From Roseimicrobium sp. ORNL1 (lineage in GTDB: Bacteria; Verrucomicrobiota; Verrucomicrobiia; Verrucomicrobiales; Verrucomicrobiaceae), in contig NZ_CP049143.1 of the NCBI RefSeq assembly GCF_011044495.1, positions 310,001 through 374,000 on the forward strand: a DNA stretch of 64,000 bases, read 5' to 3'. The notes under the pieces were generated by a model. The model did no database searches. It was not told the DNA's origin and worked only from the letters and a program-made list of their open reading frames with translations. The translations under genes and the position numbers were made by a program. Positions within the stretch are counted from its first letter, which is position 1. The number at the start of each line of letters is the position of its first letter. Shown here piece by piece: positions 44,482-52,962 of the stretch.

Positions 44482-45111
44482 ATGTCCCCCGAGCAGTACC
44501 CCGATAGCGAATTTCCGTGGACGATGTACTTCAATGGACATGAGATGCCGAGGTGGGCAAACTGCTGGCACCTTGTCCCGATCCTGGGTCGCGCGGAGGA
44601 ACGCATGCGAGAATGGTCGTGCACAGCTGACCACAAGCGGCTGTGGAGGCTCAGCTGCAGGATCGATCACTGCGGTGGCGCCGAAAGTGAGGAGCCTGAA
44701 ATCTTCCGTGTTTGCTGCACCACACTCATCTATCTCATGCTCAAAGACGAGCAGGCTATCCTTGAAGAAATGTCCTCCGAAGAACGATCCCTGAGTGTTG
44801 CTCCGAAGGAAATCTTTGCCGGCGTGCTGGATGGACTCTTCGCAATGAACCATCGCTGCCACCAGGATGGCTTTGCCTTCTGGACAAGTGGGTATGAATC
44901 GGATCGGCAATCCTTGTGCAAGTATATCAACCGTCACCAGCTCCCCATGGGGCACCCTGACCGTTTTGAAGCGCCACATGTCGGGACGTTCCGCCGGGAG
45001 AATCTGCACCATGCTGACTTCATGCGCCGTGACATCGTGGCTCTCCTTGGTAAACGACCGATACCGAAGGAGATTCGGCGGGCGATTCACGAGTTGCCCA
45101 AGGAAAGTTAG
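44482..45111 (+). CDS. Hypothetical protein, 209 aa
   Basis: This soluble protein begins MSPEQYPDSEFPWTMYFNGH and has Trp/Cys-rich N-terminal and helical central regions (EIFRVCCTTLIYLMLKDEQA; CLH-type cysteines are not arranged as a zinc site). It has no signal peptide, membrane helix or recognised domain. It lies 6 bp after the glycosylase gene and 67 bp before the Wadjet operon on the same strand, so a link to either is possible but unsupported. Confidence 0.6.
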   Translation: MSPEQYPDSEFPWTMYFNGHEMPRWANCWHLVPILGRAEERMREWSCTADHKRLWRLSCRIDHCGGAESEEPEIFRVCCTTLIYLMLKDEQAILEEMSSEERSLSVAPKEIFAGVLDGLFAMNHRCHQDGFAFWTSGYESDRQSLCKYINRHQLPMGHPDRFEAPHVGTFRRENLHHADFMRRDIVALLGKRPIPKEIRRAIHELPKES

Positions 45112-45178
45112 CAACTGGCTCTTTGTATCATTTGCCGAGTTGAGTTGAACCCCGTCCCAGCCCGAGTATGGAAGGCGG

Positions 45179-46657
45179 GTGCAGGATGCCTCTCTCAGCG
45201 AACGACTCGCGCGCACGGTGTCGGCGGACTTTTTCCGGCCGCTGACCCGTCCCTCAGCGCCGGTGTCGGTGGACTGTGCCCAGCGCTTGATCGAGGAGGC
45301 CGGATTGGCGGGCAGATTGCCTTTCAATGAGGCGCGACAGATCATCCGTGAAGTGCTGGTGAGCCATCCACAGGTCTCGCTTGCGGATGACGAGGGTGCC
45401 CTCCTCCGAGATGTGGGCCAGAGGGCCGGCATGTTCATGAACCGCCTGCTCGCGGCCGGCTGGCTGGAGGAGCAGACACTGGGCCTGCAGGATCGCCGCA
45501 TCATCGTGACGCCCGGCCTGCGCTTGCTCATGGGTATGCTGCGGGCGCTGGCGGAGGATGAAATCGCCGAGTTGCGTACCTTTGCGGATACCTTGCGTGG
45601 GGTTTGCGAAACACTCGAGCGACCCCAGGTGCTGGATGCGGATGCGCATACCGGCGACTCACTGCGCGCGACAATTAATGATCTCAGTCAACGGCTCGAC
45701 CTCGCGGTGAATCAGCTCTACTCGGTGGAGAAGCTGATTGCAGGATTCGAAGCCCAGCAACGCCAGTCGGATTCCCCCGCGCAAACGTTGAAGCTCTTCT
45801 ACCTCGACTTTGCCCAGGGGCAGCACATGGTTTGTTACGATGTGTTGAGCAAGGGTGGTTTGCTTTCACGATTGCGTTCTGCAAGAGCCCTCGTGGCGGC
45901 GCAGCAGGATGATCCTCTCGTGCGTGAGCGGCTTGCAGAGGGGATACGCGAGCATTTTGGATACGATGCGCCGGAGTCCGTGTTGCGTGCCCGGCAGGTA
46001 TTGGCCACACTGGAGCGCAGTCTTGGTGGTCTGGGCGACATCGCGCGCGCCATCGATGAGCGGATGGCGGCTTTCAATCGCCTGTCCCAGCAGCGCTACC
46101 GTTACCAGACCGAAGTACGCGGCAGGCGGCCGGAACTGGTGAAGGCTTATTGCGAAGCGATCAATGCTGCCCACAATGGCACGCATTTCCGCGACCTGTC
46201 GAACATGCCCGCGGACTTCAAGCCGCTGTGTCCGGAGGTGAAGCTCTTCTTCGGCACTGGCGCCTTGTGGAAAGGAAGAAACCGCCGTCCACCGGTGGAT
46301 CTCAAATTCAACGCTGGCCGCGCCACTCCCGAAGATGAAGCCTCCGCGCTGGAAGCCATGCGCCAGCGGCAACGTCTTGCTCTCACACCCATGCGAGCGG
46401 CGCGTCTGGTATCGAAGATGCTGCCGGGCAAGAAGGCTTCTGCCGGCACCGATGCCTTCCGCGTCAGCAGCACGGATGAACTGCTGGACCTGCTGGCGAC
46501 GGTGGCCTACGACCACGCGCAGGATGAGCAAGGGCGCATGGTGCGCTGGAAGATCGCGAGCGAGCGTCAGAAGTCCGGCATGCAACCCGAGAAGGTGGTG
46601 CGCGATGAACAACTCGAGTGGAAGGTGGACCGCTTTACCCTGACAAGAACTTCATGA
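45179..46657 (+). CDS. jetA: Wadjet defence protein JetA (kleisin-like, non-DUF3375 type)
   Basis: This 492-aa protein is taken from the GTG at 45179; the frame is closed by a stop at 45146-45148 and no ATG lies before the conserved region. The N-terminal DFFRPLTRPSAPVSVDCAQR matches the 'Wadjet JetA family' found in type II/III systems rather than the DUF3375 JetA of type I. The rest is helical with winged-helix-like ends, fitting a kleisin subunit that bridges the SMC heads. The ATGA overlap with jetB shows translational coupling. Wadjet complexes extrude DNA loops and cut small circular plasmids. Confidence 0.85.
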   Translation: MQDASLSERLARTVSADFFRPLTRPSAPVSVDCAQRLIEEAGLAGRLPFNEARQIIREVLVSHPQVSLADDEGALLRDVGQRAGMFMNRLLAAGWLEEQTLGLQDRRIIVTPGLRLLMGMLRALAEDEIAELRTFADTLRGVCETLERPQVLDADAHTGDSLRATINDLSQRLDLAVNQLYSVEKLIAGFEAQQRQSDSPAQTLKLFYLDFAQGQHMVCYDVLSKGGLLSRLRSARALVAAQQDDPLVRERLAEGIREHFGYDAPESVLRARQVLATLERSLGGLGDIARAIDERMAAFNRLSQQRYRYQTEVRGRRPELVKAYCEAINAAHNGTHFRDLSNMPADFKPLCPEVKLFFGTGALWKGRNRRPPVDLKFNAGRATPEDEASALEAMRQRQRLALTPMRAARLVSKMLPGKKASAGTDAFRVSSTDELLDLLATVAYDHAQDEQGRMVRWKIASERQKSGMQPEKVVRDEQLEWKVDRFTLTRTS

Positions 46658-47313
46658 CGATTGAGCGAACGGATCCCCTGTGGCCCAGCTTCTGGCACGA
46701 TGTGCCCGTGGATGATCGTGCACCCATGCGTGATATCCTTGCCGACCTGCTGAGTCACGGGGTGCTGCTGGGAGATACCGGCAGCGGACGCGAACTTCTC
46801 CTGGTGGCGCGTGAGCATCAGCATCGGCTTGCCGATTACCTTGCGCCGTTGGGATTGGAACTGGTGCTTGATGAAGAAGTGCCACTGCTGCAGGCACGGC
46901 CACGCATGGAGTCTTGCCAGCTTCTTGGTTCCTTCAGCAAATATGAAACCCTCATGCTGCTCACCCTCTGGCGTGTGTGGGATGAGGCGCAGACGGGTGG
47001 ACTCAGCTCCGCAGTCACGCTCACGCTGGATGAGTTGTACGAGAAGCTTCGTGTGTATTTTGAAGACATCGAACGTCCCGAGCGCACACAGCTGGAGGAT
47101 GCGCTGGGCAAATTGAAGCGGCACCGGCTTATCCGCACTCGTCGCCCGGATGATTCCGAGGCTCCTGGTGAAACCATCATCGAGGTCCTGCCTTCGCTCG
47201 CGCGTGTGATACCTTTTGATTCCATCGAACAGTGGGGTGAGCGCGCTCAACTGGTCTCGCCAACCGCGGCCACAAGTGAGGAAGCTTCGACTGGAGGTGC
47301 GTCCGCAGTATGA
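46654..47313 (+). CDS. jetB: Wadjet defence protein JetB (DUF4194-like, KITE subunit)
   Basis: This 219-aa protein starts at the ATG at 46654, which overlaps the jetA stop; an in-frame GTG at 46618 would overlap jetA by 40 bp and is less likely. Tandem winged-helix character is seen in SFSKYETLMLLTLWRVWDEA, TLDELYEKLRVYF and LEDALGKLKRHRLIRTRR, as expected of the DUF4194 subunit that binds the kleisin in MukE-like fashion. The C-terminal 35 residues are Ser/Ala-rich. It overlaps jetC by 4 bp (ATGA). Confidence 0.85.
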   Translation: MTIERTDPLWPSFWHDVPVDDRAPMRDILADLLSHGVLLGDTGSGRELLLVAREHQHRLADYLAPLGLELVLDEEVPLLQARPRMESCQLLGSFSKYETLMLLTLWRVWDEAQTGGLSSAVTLTLDELYEKLRVYFEDIERPERTQLEDALGKLKRHRLIRTRRPDDSEAPGETIIEVLPSLARVIPFDSIEQWGERAQLVSPTAATSEEASTGGASAV

Positions 47314-50300
47314 ATTCACCCCGTCGCATCACCCTGAGCCGCATCGTGGCGGTGAACTGGTATGGGTATCGTCAGTTCATTGATGTGAATGGCCTTTCGC
47401 TAATCACTGGAGCGAATGGTTCCGGCAAGAGCGCGCTGTTGGACCTCATCCAGTTCGTCATGCTTGGGGAACAGCTCAGCCGCTTCAACAAAGCGGCGGC
47501 CGGCGCGGGCAGCGGGCGTACGCTGCGTGGTTACTGTCTCTGTGATACCAATACCCTCAGCCGCGATGGCAACGAGCGTTTCCTGAGGTCGAGCGGCGTG
47601 ACGTTTGCGGGACTGGAGTTTGCGGCGCCCCCGAATGCCAAAGGCGAAATTCCACGGCAGACCTGGGGAGCGCGTATTGAGTATGATAGCCCCACGGCGA
47701 AAGGCAGTGTTCGCTGGTTCCGCGCGCCATGCCGATTGGAGAAGGCTGATTTCCTTCGCGTGGATTTGCATGGCGAGGAGGAGTTCCTGTCTGACGAAGA
47801 ATTCCGCGTGCATCTGAAGCGCGACCTGGAAGGGGATTGCTGGGAGCACCAGCGCACCTACTTGGAGGAGATGCGGCAGCGCACCGGCCTGCACTTTGAC
47901 CGGGAGCAGATGAACAAGACGCTGCCGAAGGCCATGGCATTCCAGCCGGAGAGCAACTTTGAGGCATTCATTCGCGACTACCTCTTGGAAGTTTCCCTCC
48001 CTGATGTGCGGGCTGTGAAGGCAAGCGTGGAAGCGCACAATCGCGCAAAGCTCCACCTGGAGAAGATGCATGATCAGCATCAGCGTCTGGGGCGCATCTG
48101 CCAGCTTCATGACGCAGCAGCATCACATCGCCGGGAGTCTTCCTTGTGGTATCACCTTGCGGATGCCCTGCAGCATGAAGAGGCGCTGGAGAAGCTGGAG
48201 GGTGCCCGCCAGACCTTGCGGAAGATCACGGAAGACAGCGCGCAGCAGGTGCGCGATCGCGAGGATGCCATCGCCGAGCGCAATGAACTGGAAGACCAGC
48301 TTGCGGAAGTGCGCCTCGTGGTGGGCAACGACTCTCAACTCGCCCGACTCAGTGAGAACCGTGAGAAGCTGCGCAAGCTGAAGGAGGAACTGACTGAGCT
48401 GCGAGAGGCACGTAAGACGGCCTCGCAGTTCCTGCAGACGCATGGCATGCACTGGAAGAACTGGCTGCGCCTTGCGGAGTCTCTGCATGTGGATGTCCCG
48501 CGCGAGGTGAATGAGCTGCTGGGCGTGATTCGTGGTAATGATGAATCAAAGGGGCTTGATGCCGTGGCACGTCTTGGCAGGCAGGGAGATGCGCTGCTGG
48601 AGACTGCACGGGAACGCCTTCGCGAATTGCGTGCCGAGGTCGAAAGGCTGGAGTCACGTGAGCGTGAACTGCAGCGCGATCTGGAACATTATCGCGAGGG
48701 CCGGTCAGCGCCTTCGCCACTGCTGGATGCCCTGCGTGCGCGTGGTCAGAAAGTGTCGGCCTTGGGGCGCGTGGTGGAGGTGAAAGCCGAGGCGGAGGCC
48801 TGGTGGCCACTGCTGGAGAGCCTGCTTGCGCAGGACAGGCAGGCCATCCTGCCGGAAGACTTCGCCGCCGCCTGGGAAGAAGCGCAACGCACGCCCAGCC
48901 CGGGCGAGCCGCTCATTCATCCGGAAGAGGTCCGCGCGAAGGCGGCCAAGAATGCCGTGCAGACAGGCAGTGTGCGCGAGTTTCTGGAGACGAAGCATGC
49001 GGGCGCTGCTGTTTATCTGGATGGCCTCCTGGGTGATCTCATGCCTGTGGATCACACGCATGGCCTCACCCAGCATACGCGGGCCTTGAGCCGCGATGGC
49101 TGGCTGAAGGATCCGCCGCGCCGTGTTCGCCTCGTTCCTGCGAAGGAACTCACCTTGGGTGAGGAAGGTCTGCGTCGCATGCGTGAGGTGCGCGAGACGG
49201 AACTGCGCACCGTGCGTGAGCAGCTCTCCGTGGCGCGCCGCCAGCATTCCGACTGGCAGGGCTGGGCCAATCAGGCGGAAACTCATGGTCTGATACACCC
49301 CACACCACCGGATGTGGGTTCCGCTCTGCGCCGCCTGCCTGAGGTGGAGAAGGAAAGTCATACGCTGGATGAGACCATCCGCCTGCTGGCCACACCAGAG
49401 CGCGAGGCGACGGTGGAGAAGCTGCGCAAACTTGAGTCTGCTTTCAAGGGGGCCTCCGAGCGGGCCATCCGTCTGGAAGAGCGTCTTGGGCATCTGGATT
49501 TGCAGCAACGGGAACTGCGGGAGCGCATTGCCACGCTGGAGGAGGAGGAGAATTCACTTCACCTCAGCAGGCATGCCAGCCGCGCCAAGCTTACGGGCGT
49601 GCTGGAGACAGACATCGCCTCTCGCCTCACCGCCGCCAAGTCCGAGAAGGGCTCCTGGACGAAGCGTCGCGAGACCGCCATGGTCGTGGCCAATCACGAG
49701 GCGAATCGCGCCGCGGAATCCACACGGCAGCGGGATGCCGAGCGTCAGCAGTTTGCCGTGGCGCATCCGGATATCGCGGAGGCGTTCGATGCGCAGGAAG
49801 AAGACAACGAGCGCTACGCCTCACGTCTACGCCAGCTTGCCGAGCAGGAGCTGGATCGTTACAAGGCAGAAGCCGCGCAGGCGCAGAAGGAGTGGGAGGA
49901 GCGTCTGCAGCATCAGGTGCTGGACGTGCTGAAGGAAAAGCTGGATGAGGCCGACCGCACCAAGCGCGAGCTGAACAAGGCGATGGCCCATGACATCGGC
50001 GGCATGCGCTACCAGATCACCAGCCAGAAGGATCGCACGCACACGGCCATCTGGGAACTCGTGGACGGTGGCATCCCGACGGGTGAGCAGCTCGCCCTCT
50101 TCAACCATTCCAAGCGGGAGGAACTGGAGAAGGCCAAGTTGGAGCTCATGGCTGCCATCGAAGCGGCGGATAATCCCGAGGACAAGCGTGGTCAGCGTGC
50201 CCTGGACTACCGCTATTACCATCACTGGGACATCGAAGCCCGGCCTACGGGCAAGGGCGATGGCGCGGCCATCTCGCTGAACAAGAGTGCGAAGAAGCAA

Positions 50301-50657
50301 AGCGGTGGTGAAAATCAGGCGCCCTTCTTCGTGGCCACCCTTGCGGCGTTCCATCGCGTGTATGACGTGAGCACGCCCAACGGCCCGCCGACCTTGGGCC
50401 TCGTGGTCATGGATGAAGCCTTCAGCAAGCTCTCTGGCGACCGCATCGATGACTGTCTGGAACTCGCCCAGAACTTCGGTCTGCAACTCGTCATGGCCTT
50501 CCCGGAAGACCGCCTTCCCACCATGATTGAGCATGCGGATACCGTCGTGCAGTGCCGCGTGGAGCGCACTTATGATGATGCCACCGGATCTGTAAGCGAC
50601 ATTCAGAACTGGGTGGTGCGTGTGGATCGTGATCGTCTGCGGGAGGCCTTTGCATGA
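47310..50657 (+). CDS. jetC: Wadjet defence protein JetC (SMC/MukB-like ATPase)
   Basis: This 1115-aa ATPase has Walker A ITGANGSGKSALLDL (residues about 32-46), long coiled-coil arms rich in Glu/Leu/Arg (about 250-480 and 620-900) separated by a hinge-like globular part (about 500-610), an ABC signature KQSGGENQAPF, and Walker B LGLVVMDEAFSKL near the C-terminus. These are the features of the JetC motor, which dimerises and extrudes DNA loops with JetA and JetB. All ATPase motifs are intact. Its stop overlaps the jetD start by 4 bp. Confidence 0.93.
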   Translation: MNSPRRITLSRIVAVNWYGYRQFIDVNGLSLITGANGSGKSALLDLIQFVMLGEQLSRFNKAAAGAGSGRTLRGYCLCDTNTLSRDGNERFLRSSGVTFAGLEFAAPPNAKGEIPRQTWGARIEYDSPTAKGSVRWFRAPCRLEKADFLRVDLHGEEEFLSDEEFRVHLKRDLEGDCWEHQRTYLEEMRQRTGLHFDREQMNKTLPKAMAFQPESNFEAFIRDYLLEVSLPDVRAVKASVEAHNRAKLHLEKMHDQHQRLGRICQLHDAAASHRRESSLWYHLADALQHEEALEKLEGARQTLRKITEDSAQQVRDREDAIAERNELEDQLAEVRLVVGNDSQLARLSENREKLRKLKEELTELREARKTASQFLQTHGMHWKNWLRLAESLHVDVPREVNELLGVIRGNDESKGLDAVARLGRQGDALLETARERLRELRAEVERLESRERELQRDLEHYREGRSAPSPLLDALRARGQKVSALGRVVEVKAEAEAWWPLLESLLAQDRQAILPEDFAAAWEEAQRTPSPGEPLIHPEEVRAKAAKNAVQTGSVREFLETKHAGAAVYLDGLLGDLMPVDHTHGLTQHTRALSRDGWLKDPPRRVRLVPAKELTLGEEGLRRMREVRETELRTVREQLSVARRQHSDWQGWANQAETHGLIHPTPPDVGSALRRLPEVEKESHTLDETIRLLATPEREATVEKLRKLESAFKGASERAIRLEERLGHLDLQQRELRERIATLEEEENSLHLSRHASRAKLTGVLETDIASRLTAAKSEKGSWTKRRETAMVVANHEANRAAESTRQRDAERQQFAVAHPDIAEAFDAQEEDNERYASRLRQLAEQELDRYKAEAAQAQKEWEERLQHQVLDVLKEKLDEADRTKRELNKAMAHDIGGMRYQITSQKDRTHTAIWELVDGGIPTGEQLALFNHSKREELEKAKLELMAAIEAADNPEDKRGQRALDYRYYHHWDIEARPTGKGDGAAISLNKSAKKQSGGENQAPFFVATLAAFHRVYDVSTPNGPPTLGLVVMDEAFSKLSGDRIDDCLELAQNFGLQLVMAFPEDRLPTMIEHADTVVQCRVERTYDDATGSVSDIQNWVVRVDRDRLREAFA

Positions 50658-51877
50658 AGCCCCCGGCCTGGCTGCGCGAACTGCATCGCCAGTGGCAGTC
50701 CGCCCGCGGTGCGCGGGCGCAGCAGGCCAGTCGGACATTTACGCGTGGTTGGGAAGACCTGCTGGACGCCGCAGGGATCATGTCCGCAGACGAGCGTCTC
50801 GTTGCGGAGCGGGAGGCAATCGCACTGGAGCGGGAAGGCAGGCTCAAGCTGGTGCGCCATCGTTATCGAAAGTATCGCGTCGAGAAGGTTGCGTTGCCAC
50901 TTGAGTCCGAGGCATGGCTTGTTGGTTTGTTTGGCGAGCAGACGGGAGGTGAGAAGCTGGAGCAGTGTGTCGCGATGCTCAAGCATTGGAACGTGCAGAC
51001 GCATCCGCGTTTTCCCGAGTCGTGGGGCGACCTGTGTCACAGGGTTTCGGAGGCGATGCACGCTGGCAAATCAGTGCGACCATTCTCGTGGCGTCATCCC
51101 AGACTGTTTGGCGAACTGCTGGGTTCGTTGTACGCACTGACTTCGAGGGAATGGCCTCCAGGCACCCATATGCGCGTTGCGAGTGAAGAGCTTGGTTGGG
51201 GATCGAAAGCCTTGGAAGAACATCGCGCAGCGTTGGAAGCAGGCCTTGGAGTGCTGTTCGGAGAGCCTTCGCCACTGGAATCCCTTGGTCTCGTCTGCAC
51301 GCGCAGCCATGCGCGAGTTCAGGGTCCACTCACCCTTCATTTCGAAGATGGCACTGCGCATACCATCTCCAATCTCCAAGGTGAGACGACCATCACGCAT
51401 GCGGATCTCCAGCGGGCGACCCATATCACCACCACCGCAGCGCGACTACTCAGCATCGAGAATAGCAAAAGCACCTTTGCAGACGCCTGCGCGGTGAACC
51501 GGAGTGGCGATACCCTGCTTCTCGCTACGTCCTATCCCAATGCCGCCACGCTCCGCCTGCTGGAGCTGCTGCCTGAGGAGCTTCCCCATGTTCACTTCGG
51601 CGATACCGACGTTTCCGGCTATGCCATCCTCCGTGCGCTTCGGCAGCAGAGCGCGCGTCCGGTGCAACCCTTCTTGATGGCGTGGGAAGATGATTTGGCC
51701 TCCAAGGCGCTCAGTGAGCATGATCTTCGTTTGTTGCCCATGTTGTTGGAGGGAGAGGTATTGGCGGATTGTCGCGAGCATCTTGAGCGCATGAAATCCG
51801 TCGGGCGCAAAGGCCGGTTTGAGCAGGAGCGCTATGGTATGCCGAGGCTGTTGGAATGGCCGTTTTGGAACCCTTGA
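50654..51877 (+). CDS. jetD: Wadjet defence protein JetD (TOPRIM-type nuclease)
   Basis: This 407-aa protein has an N-terminal DNA-binding-like DUF3322 region (about 1-190) and a C-terminal DUF2220/TOPRIM domain with ISIENSKSTFADAC-like Glu motif (LLSIENSKSTF) and the Asp pair at 317 and 319 in HFGDTDVSGYAIL. JetD is the subunit that cleaves the circular DNA once the JetABC motors stall. The metal-binding residues are all present. It is the last gene of the operon and converges with the small membrane protein genes downstream. Confidence 0.92.
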   Translation: MKPPAWLRELHRQWQSARGARAQQASRTFTRGWEDLLDAAGIMSADERLVAEREAIALEREGRLKLVRHRYRKYRVEKVALPLESEAWLVGLFGEQTGGEKLEQCVAMLKHWNVQTHPRFPESWGDLCHRVSEAMHAGKSVRPFSWRHPRLFGELLGSLYALTSREWPPGTHMRVASEELGWGSKALEEHRAALEAGLGVLFGEPSPLESLGLVCTRSHARVQGPLTLHFEDGTAHTISNLQGETTITHADLQRATHITTTAARLLSIENSKSTFADACAVNRSGDTLLLATSYPNAATLRLLELLPEELPHVHFGDTDVSGYAILRALRQQSARPVQPFLMAWEDDLASKALSEHDLRLLPMLLEGEVLADCREHLERMKSVGRKGRFEQERYGMPRLLEWPFWNP

Positions 51878-51892
51878 TGCCCGGAGCTTGCC

Positions 51893-52435
51893 TCAATCCG
51901 GTCGATTGGTGCTCTTTCGAGCCATCGGAATTCCACCCCGGCCTCTTGGTCCGTTGGTATTGATGAGAAGTTCGTTCTTATCATGCTCCTGTACGAAGAC
52001 CTGCATGGAATGATTGTTCCCCATCTTGAGAACCACAAGGAAAGCCCGTGCTGTGCCCCAGTGGCTCCACATCGGTTCGTCGCAGGAGCCATCAGGAAAA
52101 CCTATGTCAGCGAAGCCCCACATCGTAATGCGCATGTCGGCATCAATGACGACGCGTTCGCTTCCATTTTTCGAGATCCACTCCCCTGGCAGGTGGCGCT
52201 TTTGGCGATATTCACCGAGCCAGTACTCCATGTCCCGAGCGGGGATAAACAGCTTCCCTTTCGCGCGTTGCAACCACTCCGGTGCTTTCTGCCAGAGGCC
52301 CTCTCCGCTGCTGAAGAACTCGTTCCCCATGTCACTCTTTCTCGCAACCCAGTAGGCGCCGATGTAGGCAGCGAACAGGCCGAAGACTATGACTACGGCT
52401 AGACAGAGTTTTTGAACGAGGCGCACATCGATCAA
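51893..52435 (-). CDS. Hypothetical membrane-anchored protein, tandem paralogue B
   Basis: The likely start is the TTG at 52435, which overlaps the upstream gene's TGA as TTGA, giving 180 aa. The N-terminal helix LVQKLCLAVVIVFGLFAAYI anchors it, followed by a domain with GLWQKAPEWLQRAKGKLFIP, LPGEWISKNGSERVVIDADM and FADIGFPDGS. The same order is seen in the neighbour at 52432-52962 (WYPEWLHDAQNKLL, VGEWLSENPKCRAVIDENYH, DGIPDGSS), so the pair arose by duplication. No family was recognised. Longer in-frame extension to 52657 lies inside the neighbour and is rejected. Confidence 0.65.
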   Translation of the reverse strand: MIDVRLVQKLCLAVVIVFGLFAAYIGAYWVARKSDMGNEFFSSGEGLWQKAPEWLQRAKGKLFIPARDMEYWLGEYRQKRHLPGEWISKNGSERVVIDADMRITMWGFADIGFPDGSCDEPMWSHWGTARAFLVVLKMGNNHSMQVFVQEHDKNELLINTNGPRGRGGIPMARKSTNRPD

Positions 52436-52962
52436 GGAGTGTGCGCCTTTTGTTGTTTGCGCAGGATCAACATGCTTGGCCGCTTGTCGATAGTGATGTT
52501 CAGAAGCGAGGGTTCGTCCCCATTGACGTACACACGTGCGTAGACTGTGCTGCCTGTGTGTTCTCCAAACATCAAATATGCTTTGGCCACGCCACAGTGC
52601 TGGAAGGTGGTGGCATGCGACGAGCCATCGGGAATGCCATCTTTGGCAAGGCCCCAAAGGGTCACGTGATAGTTTTCATCGATCACCGCGCGGCATTTCG
52701 GATTTTCAGATAGCCATTCCCCAACGATATGACGGCGTTGCTTCTCCTCTCCAGCCCAGTGTTCCAGCCGTTTTGCCGGGGCGAGTAGTTTGTTCTGGGC
52801 ATCATGCAGCCACTCAGGGTACCACTTGTAGACTCCTTCCTCGGAATTGTAGAACTCCATGCCCCACTTGCTGTGGTTCACCATCCAGTAGAAAGCCAAA
52901 TAAGCGGTCAGCAGAGCTGCCAGAATGGCGAGAGCAATGCCGATGCGCTTGAAGGCTTTCAT
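52432..52962 (-). CDS. Hypothetical membrane-anchored protein, tandem paralogue A
   Basis: This 176-aa protein starts at the ATG at 52962 (MKAFKRIGIALAILAALLTA), with one N-terminal transmembrane helix and a soluble domain containing GEWLSENPKCRAVIDENYHV, a W-x-G-x-A-x-x-G-I-P-D-G-S stretch and a C-terminal beta region. It is paralogous to the next gene. Its ATG overlaps the holA stop (ATGA), making holA, paralogue A and paralogue B a coupled three-gene unit. The domain order suggests a lipocalin-like or ligand-binding module, but that is a guess. Confidence 0.7.
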   Translation of the reverse strand: MKAFKRIGIALAILAALLTAYLAFYWMVNHSKWGMEFYNSEEGVYKWYPEWLHDAQNKLLAPAKRLEHWAGEEKQRRHIVGEWLSENPKCRAVIDENYHVTLWGLAKDGIPDGSSHATTFQHCGVAKAYLMFGEHTGSTVYARVYVNGDEPSLLNITIDKRPSMLILRKQQKAHTP

